A stretch of DNA of 64,000 nt from the NCBI GenBank assembly GCA_016934675.1, contig JAFGSJ010000004.1, positions 62,001 to 126,000 on the forward strand. Direction: 5' to 3'. This DNA is from a bacterium (GTDB taxonomy: Bacteria > CSSED10-310 > JAFGSJ01). Position 1 is the first letter of the stretch. Each line of letters opens with the position of its first letter. Both the position numbers and the translations under genes were made by a program. Positions 26,324 through 34,329 of this stretch are shown here, piece after piece. The notes under the pieces are model-generated. The model had not been told where the DNA came from and did no database searches. It saw nothing but the letters and a program-made list of their open reading frames with translations.

Positions 26324-27556
26324 ATGAGTGGAGTGCATTTTTTCATGTGTTATTTCGAGACGACGCGCGAATGTAACGAGGATTGCCCGGGATGCATGAC
26401 CCGCCGCGAGGGTCCGGTTGTTGAACCCCTTTCTACAGAGGAAGCGAAGAGGCTTGTTATCGATGAAGTGGCCAAAATCTGTCCGGTGGGTTCGGTCGCA
26501 TTTTCCGGTGGTGAGTTTCTTCTGAGGCCCGATGCGCTTGATTTGCTGGCACATGCTGCCAGTCGGGGTCTCTACTCGTTCATCAACACGAATGGCCGTT
26601 TGATTGAAGCGGTTCTTCTGGCAGAGATAAAAAAAGCGTGTCAAGGTCGAATCACTTTAGGTTTCTCGCTGGATTCGGTCGATCCGGATGTACAGGGCCG
26701 TTGCCGTTCGGGCGATAAGGATGAATTACTCAGGAGGATTGCCCTGTGTGATCAGGCGGGGATAGGCTATTTCGTGCTCGTGACGGTTTCGCGGGCTAAC
26801 ATGAATACTCTGGCCGAGACATCAGCCTTTCTTAAGGAACGCGGTATACCCATGCTTCGTTCGCCTTTTGTCCCGAGGGGAGCGGCGGCAACACGACGCG
26901 ACTTGATGTTCACTCGTGAAGATATGAAACATTTCATTCATCCCGTGCTCCGTTCCAATCATCTTGCTTATGTGAGTTATACTCCTTTTTTTGCTTCACC
27001 CAGTCTGGCCGAGCTTGGTCTGGCAAAACTCGGGATATCTTTGGGTCAGCTTGGTTGTCAAGCAGCCCGGGGTTATGTGGGTGTTTCGCCGGAGGGCGAT
27101 GTGGCGCCCTGTGTTCATCTCCTTGATTCTGCCGCGGTTTGCGGTAATGTCAAGCAAACGCCCTTGTCCGAATTATTCAACACGAATCCGGTCCTGGTCG
27201 GATTACGTTCCGGTGACAAGCTCAAGGGGCGATGTGGCCGGTGCCGTTACCGGACTGCATGCGGGGGGTGTCGTGCTTTGGCCTTTTACTCGTCCGGTGA
27301 CTGTTTTGCCGAGGACCCGACCTGTTTTTTCGAGCCGAGCGATGAGCAGGACAAATCAGAGTATGACGAGGAAACCTCACGCAATACGCGGGCCTTTATC
27401 GAGTTTATTGCTACCAACTCGCCCTGGCGGGACATTTTCGCGGGAAGTCCCTCCGGACAGTTCGGTGCCTTTCTGATCCGTTTCGTGGCAGCCGTGCGTA
27501 CTATGATCAAGCCTTTCAGACGACGAATACACAAGCATGAAAATCCTGCTTATTAA
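26324..27556 (+). CDS. Radical SAM/SPASM domain protein
   Basis: A 410-aa radical-SAM enzyme. The 4Fe-4S motif CxxxCxxC is at Cys17, 21 and 24 (CNEDCPGC), followed by a FSGGEFLLRPD SAM-binding stretch. The C-terminal half has a cysteine-rich SPASM-type region (from GCQAARGYVGVSPEGDVAPC, then CGRCRYRTACGGCRA) that would bind auxiliary clusters. This architecture is used for peptide or protein modification and in heme-d1/AhbD-like chemistry; the substrate is not evident. It overlaps the next radical-SAM gene by 20 bases, so the two are translationally coupled. RBS GGGAG lies 7 bases upstream. Confidence 0.9.
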   Translation: MSGVHFFMCYFETTRECNEDCPGCMTRREGPVVEPLSTEEAKRLVIDEVAKICPVGSVAFSGGEFLLRPDALDLLAHAASRGLYSFINTNGRLIEAVLLAEIKKACQGRITLGFSLDSVDPDVQGRCRSGDKDELLRRIALCDQAGIGYFVLVTVSRANMNTLAETSAFLKERGIPMLRSPFVPRGAAATRRDLMFTREDMKHFIHPVLRSNHLAYVSYTPFFASPSLAELGLAKLGISLGQLGCQAARGYVGVSPEGDVAPCVHLLDSAAVCGNVKQTPLSELFNTNPVLVGLRSGDKLKGRCGRCRYRTACGGCRALAFYSSGDCFAEDPTCFFEPSDEQDKSEYDEETSRNTRAFIEFIATNSPWRDIFAGSPSGQFGAFLIRFVAAVRTMIKPFRRRIHKHENPAY

Positions 27557-28832
27557 GCCGAAGTGGTTCGTTCACGGCGGTGTCTATAGGTTCCTCGAAG
27601 ACGTCAAATTCACGCCGCTGCACATTGCGGTCATTGCGGCACTTTCCGAAGGGCATGAGGTCCGTTTGTGTGATAACGACTGGGAAGAAATACCCTGGGG
27701 CGAGCACTTCGATCTGGTTGGTATCACTACGGCCACTTTTACCTCGGAACGAGCTTATGAATTGGCAGATCGCTGGCGCGAACGGGGCGCTCGAGTGGTT
27801 TTAGGCGGAGTGCATGCTTCGCTCCTGCCCGAGGAATGTCTGGAACATGCCGAGGCAGTCGTGGTCGGTGAAGCGGAATATATCTGGTCGAGTGTCTTGC
27901 GGGATGTTGAAACCGGGACACTCAAAGGGATTTATCAGCAGGAGCGGCCTACTGACATGAACGATGTCCCAGTACCTCGTCGGGACCTGTTCAGGGAAAA
28001 ATACTGGGTCGCTACAGTTCAGACAAGCCGGGGTTGCCCCAATCACTGCAAATTCTGCTATCTACCCAGTGTTCCCTGGCACCGCCACCGGATCAGAGAC
28101 ATCGATCTGGTTTACGAAGAACTCAGAACGCTCAAGCAGAAGGTCATCTTTTTCGTGGATGATAACATGTTCGCCGATGAGGACTATGTCATCCGCTTGT
28201 GTCACAGGATTGCACCCCTGAAAAAACTCTGGTCGGTCCAGGCCCCGACTAACATCGCCCGCAATGACAGACTGCTGTCAGCCATGGCTGATGCGGGTTG
28301 TTTTCATGTTCAGCTCGGCTTTCAAACCGTCAATCCCGGATCATTACGATCCGCAGGGATAGACCAGAACAGGATCGAGGACTATACAAGGGTGGTCAAG
28401 GCTTTTCACAGATACAATATTCTTGTGCTGGGTTTCTTCATGTTCGGATTCGACCATGATCACAGCAGCATTTTCGACTCTACTGAAAAGGTTATTAAGC
28501 AGATTGATCTCGACGATGTCTGTCTTTATATTCTGACACCGTACCCCGGTACGGAGATGTACGATACCTTCAAACGACAGGGGCGATTATTGGATAATGC
28601 CCGGCTCGATTATGGCTGGTCCAATGCCGTCTTTCAACCTGCCTTGATGAGTCCGACCGATTTGGAACAAGGCGTTCAGGCAATGTATGAACGCCTGTAC
28701 AATCATTTTAAAAACACGGCCGGATTGAAAATTATCCGCCGTCTGCCCATACTTCTCAGACAACCCCGTCTCATGAGTCTCATCGTCAAAGCCCTGTTCC
28801 GTCGCGTAGACATTTCACGCAAGCCCATCTAA
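27537..28832 (+). CDS. B12-binding-domain radical SAM protein
   Basis: A 431-aa protein with an N-terminal cobalamin-binding-like Rossmann domain (about 1-140; VVLGGVHASLLPEECLEHAE) and a radical-SAM core with CPNHCKFC (Cys167, 171, 174). This is the BchE/P-methylase layout. I do not see the DxHxxG histidine motif, so B12 may be bound base-off without it, or the domain may be degenerate. Downstream of the core are LGFFMFGFDHD and ILTPYPGTEMYD, typical of this class, which methylates or rearranges unactivated carbons. It works in an operon with the SPASM protein. It is probably involved in a modified lipid, glycan or peptide pathway (inference). Confidence 0.88.
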   Translation: MKILLIKPKWFVHGGVYRFLEDVKFTPLHIAVIAALSEGHEVRLCDNDWEEIPWGEHFDLVGITTATFTSERAYELADRWRERGARVVLGGVHASLLPEECLEHAEAVVVGEAEYIWSSVLRDVETGTLKGIYQQERPTDMNDVPVPRRDLFREKYWVATVQTSRGCPNHCKFCYLPSVPWHRHRIRDIDLVYEELRTLKQKVIFFVDDNMFADEDYVIRLCHRIAPLKKLWSVQAPTNIARNDRLLSAMADAGCFHVQLGFQTVNPGSLRSAGIDQNRIEDYTRVVKAFHRYNILVLGFFMFGFDHDHSSIFDSTEKVIKQIDLDDVCLYILTPYPGTEMYDTFKRQGRLLDNARLDYGWSNAVFQPALMSPTDLEQGVQAMYERLYNHFKNTAGLKIIRRLPILLRQPRLMSLIVKALFRRVDISRKPI

Positions 28833-28881
28833 TCTGATCAATTGTTTTTGTGTCTGTATCGGAATTTCATAGTTTTAGATT

Positions 28882-28918
28882 CAAAAAAAAAGGACTGGCA
28901 CGATTTTCATGCCAGTCC
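28882..28918 (-). terminator. Rho-independent terminator
   Basis: A perfect 9-bp stem (GGACTGGCA at 28892-28900, TGCCAGTCC at 28910-28918) with a 9-base loop. On the minus strand it is followed by a run of T (28883-28891 read in reverse), so it ends the transcript of the gene whose stop is at 28935. Confidence 0.85.
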
Positions 28919-28934
28919 CGGTATTCAGATCATA

Positions 28935-30059
28935 TCATGGGCAAGGTGTCACGTATTGGTATATTCGACAGGGGACGGTCGAGACAGGTCGTTGAGTCCC
29001 GCTCGAATCGATCCCGTAACTGCCCTCGAATTGAGTGTTGAGCGGTACGATCAGGTAATACCTGTCAGTCGAGGGTATTGTCATACTGAGACTCGTTGCA
29101 CCGCCAGTATCACAGTTTATATTGGTGTGATTATAAAAACCAGTGCCCAGAGTGCCTTCATGCACGGAATAGGTGGTGTAGGTCGAAAGGCAACTCACTC
29201 CCCAGCTCAAATCCATGTTGCCCAACGTGGTCATGCTTTTGGTAATGGTCAGCACGGTGCCGGTAACATCGTTCCCGTTGGGAGTCCGTCCGGGTGAAAC
29301 GAAATCCAGGGCGAAATCGGTCATGGCATTGCCAGACGGGAATGAAGTATCCCGGAAATAGAGCGAGAAAACGCCGGCACTGAAGAGAAAAATGTCTCCC
29401 GGCAGGGCGAAGACACCAGCCAGACTGACCGGAGCATCGAAACAGAGAAGCAGATTGCCGGCAAAATCAAGGTCGGCACCGATGATATTATCGGACGCAC
29501 CCAAGCCCAAGGTACTGCCCAGAATATACGGCATCAAGAGCCCGGTGTTAATGATAACGAGGTCTGTGGGCAATATCGGTGTTCCCGTTATTGTGAGCGG
29601 TTCGTCAAAAGAGGCAATCAGATTGCCTGAACCATCGAACAGAAGCGCATCGATATTGGCATCAGCAGGCAGTCCGATAGATGCTCCGAGCAGATAGGCC
29701 GAAAATGATCCCGTGGCTTGATTGAAAAGCACGACATCGCGTGGTTCATAATATGAACCGCTCGATGGTTCCAAAAAAGGAGCGTCCGTTGAAAAGACAA
29801 AATCGCCACTGTGATCGAGCAGGTAGGCCAAGGCGTTTATGTTCACGTCAGCCGTCCAGCCGAACAGGGTCCCGTCAAAATTCAGATTGTATACTCCTCC
29901 AGTACGATACACTGTTTGATACGCCAGAAACATGGGAGAACCGGCAATACTGGTCGGGACATCCACACTGAAGGTGAAATCCTGGCCCTGACCGCTGCTG
30001 GGTACGAGCTGCAATCCGAATAAAATGACAATGATGAAAAATTTCCCATAAGGTCTCAT
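28935..30059 (-). CDS. Secreted protein with about five tandem beta-rich repeats
   Basis: A 374-aa exported protein with a signal peptide (KFFIIVILFGLQLVPSSGQG). The mature part has roughly five repeats of 55-60 residues, each of the type 'IDALLFDGSGNLIASFDEPLTI...P.DLVIINTG...Y.LGS.LGL', with alternating strands and an 'SFD' or 'CFDAP' core. I do not recognise a family. The final 100 residues are a different, Thr/Ser-rich, beta domain with four Cys. RBS AAGGAC precedes the ATG at 30059; an upstream ATG at 30098 lies inside the gap to the next gene. It forms a two-gene unit with the beta-helix gene 10 bases upstream. Confidence 0.7.
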   Translation of the reverse strand: MRPYGKFFIIVILFGLQLVPSSGQGQDFTFSVDVPTSIAGSPMFLAYQTVYRTGGVYNLNFDGTLFGWTADVNINALAYLLDHSGDFVFSTDAPFLEPSSGSYYEPRDVVLFNQATGSFSAYLLGASIGLPADANIDALLFDGSGNLIASFDEPLTITGTPILPTDLVIINTGLLMPYILGSTLGLGASDNIIGADLDFAGNLLLCFDAPVSLAGVFALPGDIFLFSAGVFSLYFRDTSFPSGNAMTDFALDFVSPGRTPNGNDVTGTVLTITKSMTTLGNMDLSWGVSCLSTYTTYSVHEGTLGTGFYNHTNINCDTGGATSLSMTIPSTDRYYLIVPLNTQFEGSYGIDSSGTQRPVSTVPCRIYQYVTPCP

Positions 30060-30069
30060 CGGCTTGTCC

Positions 30070-31185
30070 TTAAAAGTTTGTCGGGAAGCCGGCACCATAC
30101 ACTACGGGGAGATTAGCACCCAGGTCCTGATAATTGACTAAAAGAGAGCCCGGAGCCCGGTTGTTTGCATAGATATTGCCAAGGGTAGTAGCGTCAAAGC
30201 TAATACCGATGCCGTTGTTGGCGGTGTGGTTCCAATCCAGACTGTTGTTCAGGGCATTGTTGATCAAATTGATCCCTATCTGAACATTGCTCGAGCAGTT
30301 GTTGTGGGCAATCCTGTTATTGGTCGAGACACTAACCATAATACCGTTTACCTCATTGCCACTTACCGTATTGTTGGAAACATCATTCGCATCACAGAGT
30401 TCAAGCCTGATCCCATTACCATTGCCTTGTTCTTCCGAATCGTTGGCACTGCAGACATTATATGCGATAAGGTTGTTATTGCTATGAAATGCTTGAATTC
30501 CGCACATTCCATTATTCGAGAAGTTGTTGTGCATGATCTGGTTGTTGTTGCTGTCATCCATGATCAGACCATTATTGCTCTGATGACAGACATCATTATA
30601 ACTCACGATGCAGTCGGTCGTGAATCCCAGATGAATACCTTCACCTACGAAGCCATGGCTGTTGTTATACATCACCTCGATATTTTCGCATTCCATCAGG
30701 TCGATCCCTACGGCTGTTTCTTCAATTTCGGTGAGGAGATTATGGACAATTTGACCGTTTCGAACCTGAGCAAACATTATGCGGCTGGCAGTGTTGTGCT
30801 CGACCACATTTTGTCTTCCCGGACCGATATAGATCATGCCTTTGGCGATCTGAAGATTATCGACTCTCAAATGATTTCCACCTATGGAAAAGTCGAGATT
30901 GCCTCCGGAGCCAATCTCACCATTGGTGACCCGGATGTTCTGATGACTATTCATGAGCTGAATAGTCCCGTTGACCGTATGTCCGTCAAGGTCCAGAGTG
31001 ACAAAATCCGCATCGATTATAATCGCTGGTGAAGCCGGGGGCAGATCGGCTGTCAGATAATAGGACCCTGAAGCAGTGATTACGGTCGGCTGGTAGATCG
31101 GGATTTTACCGTTCGAAGCATACACAGCCAGAGGCATACACATAATCAACAAAAAGAGAACAGAAAAACGGCGGCAGCGCAACAT
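30070..31185 (-). CDS. Secreted right-handed beta-helix protein (NosD-like repeats)
   Basis: A 371-aa protein with a signal peptide (LFLLIMCMPLAVYA). After VTLDLDGHTVNG it runs through about ten parallel beta-helix turns with N-rich corners (SNNNQIMHNNFSNNGMCGI, then NNLIAYNVCSAN). Such NosD/CASH-type repeats occur in periplasmic and surface polysaccharide-binding proteins. No catalytic signature is seen. AAGGAG lies 7 bases before the ATG, and a promoter is predicted at 31308-31336. It leads the unit with the repeat protein downstream. Confidence 0.8.
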   Translation of the reverse strand: MLRCRRFSVLFLLIMCMPLAVYASNGKIPIYQPTVITASGSYYLTADLPPASPAIIIDADFVTLDLDGHTVNGTIQLMNSHQNIRVTNGEIGSGGNLDFSIGGNHLRVDNLQIAKGMIYIGPGRQNVVEHNTASRIMFAQVRNGQIVHNLLTEIEETAVGIDLMECENIEVMYNNSHGFVGEGIHLGFTTDCIVSYNDVCHQSNNGLIMDDSNNNQIMHNNFSNNGMCGIQAFHSNNNLIAYNVCSANDSEEQGNGNGIRLELCDANDVSNNTVSGNEVNGIMVSVSTNNRIAHNNCSSNVQIGINLINNALNNSLDWNHTANNGIGISFDATTLGNIYANNRAPGSLLVNYQDLGANLPVVYGAGFPTNF

Positions 31186-31307
31186 ATTGTGCTCCTTTCA
31201 TGGTGGCAAGGATGGCTCGAGTGAATACAAGACAACGAAAATACCAGCGTGACTAATATATTAGGCGGGTTTTATCCCTCCTTTCCTGCTCATTTCCGCT
31301 GATCTAT

Positions 31308-31336
31308 ATCATAAATACTAAATAGTCGTTCGTCAA
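31308..31336 (-). promoter_or_regulatory. Putative sigma-70 promoter of the beta-helix operon
   Basis: On the minus strand TTGACG (31336-31331) and TATGAT (31313-31308) are 17 bases apart. The leader would be about 115 bases. The remainder of the divergent gap 31186-31531 holds only a loose inverted repeat (GTCCCA about 31390, TGGGAC about 31431) and the RBS of the next plus-strand gene. Confidence 0.6.
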
Positions 31337-31531
31337 CTTTTTCTTTATATTTTCAGATGTGATGACTATTCTTTTCACCTCATTGATTTTGTCCCAACTA
31401 TTCCGAATCGTGTTCACCCGAAAATGTATCTGGGACGTTTTAATGGTTAATCACTCGTGACGACTAGATTCATGTTGTTTTCTCCATATGAAGGATATTG
31501 TAGGTTACGGGAAACTTTCCGGGAGGCGTTT

Positions 31532-33109
31532 ATGAGTAAGGTCAGTTCAAGTAGGTTTTGGATTACCTCAGTACTTTCTGTTCTATTTTTATTCTGTTTG
31601 AGCACAATGATTGATGTGTCGGTTGTATGGGCCGGCGTTGATCAGGGCCAGGCACTCGATGACTGGCGAGAAGCGGCCCGGTTCAGAAAAGAATATGATG
31701 ACGGTTTGCGCTGGGAATCGGATTTCAGCAAGGACCCTGAGGGATATGTTGAAAAATGGCTGTCCTTCAAGAAACAATTCGACCCTTTCTGGTCGGCCTT
31801 TATGAAAAGATACGGTCAGGATCGCAGAGTAGTCATGGCAGCCTTTGAATCCGTGGAGCAGCCTCTCGATGTCGAAACCGATATAGGCACGCTGTTCAGC
31901 ATTCTGGAAGAGGTACCCGGTAAAGGACAGAATATCGTTGACTGGGCCGTTCGTCTGGGTGAGGACAGTTACAGGGAATGGCAACGAGGCAAGGACAACC
32001 CGCCCCATGCCCACAAGGTTGAACTATGGCTCGACAAGGCTGAAAAAGCCCTTTTTGCGTTTGACCTTGTCCGGAAGCTGGACCCTGATGGCGAGCATGA
32101 ATCCAGGATCACGCTGGCCCGTGAAGCAGTCAAGGAAGCGCGGGCAGCATTTGAGAAAAATTTGAACAGTGAAGAGATGAGATGGCCGGGCAATAATCCG
32201 GCCTGGTCCGGTGAGGGCGATCCTGATGCTCTCTGTGCCGCGGCCATGGCATTTTTAAGGGCCCATCCGGACCAACGGGGCGATGCCTATCGCGGGGATA
32301 CGGGCGAGCCTCTCGCGGTCAGTCTGGCCGGACAGGATTGGGAAGTCTATAAGAAAGCACCTCTGACCGAGCAACCGACCCAGTTCAGTCTGGATTTTCA
32401 TGTGGCCTTTGCCAGCCTGAAGGATTCCCGCATGGCCTATACATATCGCTTTTCTTTTTACACCAAGGAGGAGGCCGGAGTTAAGAAAGCCCCTCCGTTC
32501 TTTTATGCGAATCCGCATCTCTATGCTCATTATACGATGCTTCGCGAAAATATTCCGCAGGACAAAAGCACGGGCGGTCTTTCGCGACGTCCGACCCGCG
32601 GTTTTTTCGGTCTTGTGTTCCGATTGCTGCTCTCGTTAGGGCTGATCGGTGGTGGTCTGCTGGCTGCTGCTTCCTTTCTGCGAGATAAAGTGCCAGCCCT
32701 GTCAAGCGTATTAAACACACTGGTCCGGTCCAGAAGCGGTGTAGGTATTGGACTCCTGATTATCGGTCTTCTCTGCTTTCTGAGGGCACTGGTCCTGTTT
32801 TTCGCACCACTGACCGATCTTTTGCCGCAGGCTATGGCCATGATTCTCGGTGTGATGCTTGGACTGGATATCTTGATCAAGAAGTCAACCTCAGACACAG
32901 AAAGTGTCGATGAGCAGGCACAGGGCAAGGAAAACCCCGTCGACCAAGCCATGGACCGGGCCCGGGATGCAGCCCGCAAAGCCCAGGATTTACTCGTTGA
33001 ACACCAGGCGAGAATCAGGAAACTGGAACAGCGACAGGTGCCGCTTGGCCTGGCTGCGATTGCTCTCGGTTTGATTCACCTTCTGGCCGGCGGACTCTGG
33101 TTGTTCTGA
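31532..33109 (+). CDS. Hypothetical membrane protein with large extracytoplasmic domain
   Basis: A 525-aa protein. It has an N-terminal hydrophobic segment (about 10-34), a soluble domain of about 310 residues rich in Trp and charged residues, then four hydrophobic helices, the last at the very C-terminus (LGLAAIALGLIHLLAGG), with a charged coiled-coil (DRARDAARKAQDLLVEHQ) between the third and fourth. I recognise no family. The ATG at 31532 follows GGGAGG; an in-frame start 25 codons upstream has no RBS. Convergent with the phosphoesterase, 12 bases apart. Confidence 0.65.
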   Translation: MSKVSSSRFWITSVLSVLFLFCLSTMIDVSVVWAGVDQGQALDDWREAARFRKEYDDGLRWESDFSKDPEGYVEKWLSFKKQFDPFWSAFMKRYGQDRRVVMAAFESVEQPLDVETDIGTLFSILEEVPGKGQNIVDWAVRLGEDSYREWQRGKDNPPHAHKVELWLDKAEKALFAFDLVRKLDPDGEHESRITLAREAVKEARAAFEKNLNSEEMRWPGNNPAWSGEGDPDALCAAAMAFLRAHPDQRGDAYRGDTGEPLAVSLAGQDWEVYKKAPLTEQPTQFSLDFHVAFASLKDSRMAYTYRFSFYTKEEAGVKKAPPFFYANPHLYAHYTMLRENIPQDKSTGGLSRRPTRGFFGLVFRLLLSLGLIGGGLLAAASFLRDKVPALSSVLNTLVRSRSGVGIGLLIIGLLCFLRALVLFFAPLTDLLPQAMAMILGVMLGLDILIKKSTSDTESVDEQAQGKENPVDQAMDRARDAARKAQDLLVEHQARIRKLEQRQVPLGLAAIALGLIHLLAGGLWLF

Positions 33110-33121
33110 TCGACTGACAGG

Positions 33122-34249
33122 TTAATGCCTGGCTTCGAGGTTGAGTGGACCCGGTTTTATATTGAACAGGACTATTTCGGAGCGACTTAAAAACCGCATG
33201 GGCGGGCCCCAGGTACCAGTGCCGCAGGTTGTATAGATGTAACTGTTCGCTCGTCGGCCCAGACCATAGGCATGGCGGAATACCAAGCGGACAATCAACT
33301 CCATGGGTGGAATCTGACCGGCATGGGTATGTCCGGACAACTGCAGAGTGACCCCATGCTTCGCCGCTTCCTTGAAAAACAGGGGTTGGTGCGACAGGAG
33401 AATGCTCATTGCGGCCGGATCGAGTCGACTCAAGGTCTCGTTTACCTGGGGCTGATACCGGCCAAACTGCTTTCCGGTCGGATCCGGCAACCCGGCTATC
33501 TGCAGAAAGGGCGTCACGGAGACTACCTGATTGCTGATCTCATGCATGGCGCAGACTTTGATGCACTCGAGATAATTTTCCAGACCGGAGTAATACTCGT
33601 GATTTCCCGGCACGACAAAAATACCAAGCCGGGCTTTTAAACGTTGTAAAGCAGGCAGGTAATGACGCATTTTTTCGATACTCAAATCGATCAGATCGCC
33701 TGTGATCGCGATCAGGTCGGGCTGATGAGCATTGACCCGTGTGACGATTTCTTCGAGCCAGGAGACCGATTTGATGCCATCCAGATGGAGGTCGGAAAGC
33801 TGGACCAATCTCAATTCAGGTTGCCCATATGGTATTAACGGCGAGCTGAGCGTGAATTCCCTGGTCCGGGGTAAACGGGCCCCATTAAAGAGCGAATAAC
33901 CCGTGATCGTCATGATGAGGACCAAAGCGCCATAGCCCAGAAGGCGTGGCGGGATAGGGGTGAGCCATTGCCCGAGGTCTTTGAGGAGCGTGACCGAAAA
34001 AGAGATGGCGATAAGGCCCATCCAGATCACACCGATGATGAACAGGAACGAAATATTCACCTGTCGCCTGATGATTTCACCCGCCAAAAAGGAAACACCG
34101 CCGACCCAAAACAGTATTCTGATATACCTCAATGTTTCGGCTGAAAGGTCCAGGCCTGACCACAACCTCTTATAGACATAATAATGGAGACCAAAATAGA
34201 CTGTGGATATAATGGTCACAAACAGAAGGAATGATAGGCTCTTGGTCAT
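33122..34249 (-). CDS. Membrane-anchored metallophosphoesterase (YkuE-like)
   Basis: A 375-aa protein with four N-terminal membrane helices (residues 1-125) and a calcineurin-like phosphoesterase domain. Metal ligands are visible: D153 and H155 (SDLHLD), D185 (GDLID), N216 and H217 (GNHEYY), and H307/H309 in GHTHAGQ. YkuE-type members act on lipid or nucleotide pyrophosphates at the membrane; the substrate here is unknown. It follows the Lon-like protease gene on the same strand after about 80 bases. Confidence 0.88.
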   Translation of the reverse strand: MTKSLSFLLFVTIISTVYFGLHYYVYKRLWSGLDLSAETLRYIRILFWVGGVSFLAGEIIRRQVNISFLFIIGVIWMGLIAISFSVTLLKDLGQWLTPIPPRLLGYGALVLIMTITGYSLFNGARLPRTREFTLSSPLIPYGQPELRLVQLSDLHLDGIKSVSWLEEIVTRVNAHQPDLIAITGDLIDLSIEKMRHYLPALQRLKARLGIFVVPGNHEYYSGLENYLECIKVCAMHEISNQVVSVTPFLQIAGLPDPTGKQFGRYQPQVNETLSRLDPAAMSILLSHQPLFFKEAAKHGVTLQLSGHTHAGQIPPMELIVRLVFRHAYGLGRRANSYIYTTCGTGTWGPPMRFLSRSEIVLFNIKPGPLNLEARH

Positions 34250-34329
34250 GTCGGCTCTCGGTGCGGTCCCCGGTTATTATGATGGCATCGCTGTGCGTAC
34301 TATTGGCTATTCCTTTCAAAAAAGAATAA

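Noticed and set aside
26226..26376. 49-codon frame before the SPASM gene, considered as a precursor peptide
   Set aside because: It overlaps the enzyme start in another frame and has no leader or core features.
30226..31032. 268-codon plus-strand frame
   Set aside because: Antisense to the beta-helix gene; hydrophobic pattern arises from the repeated N-rich codons.
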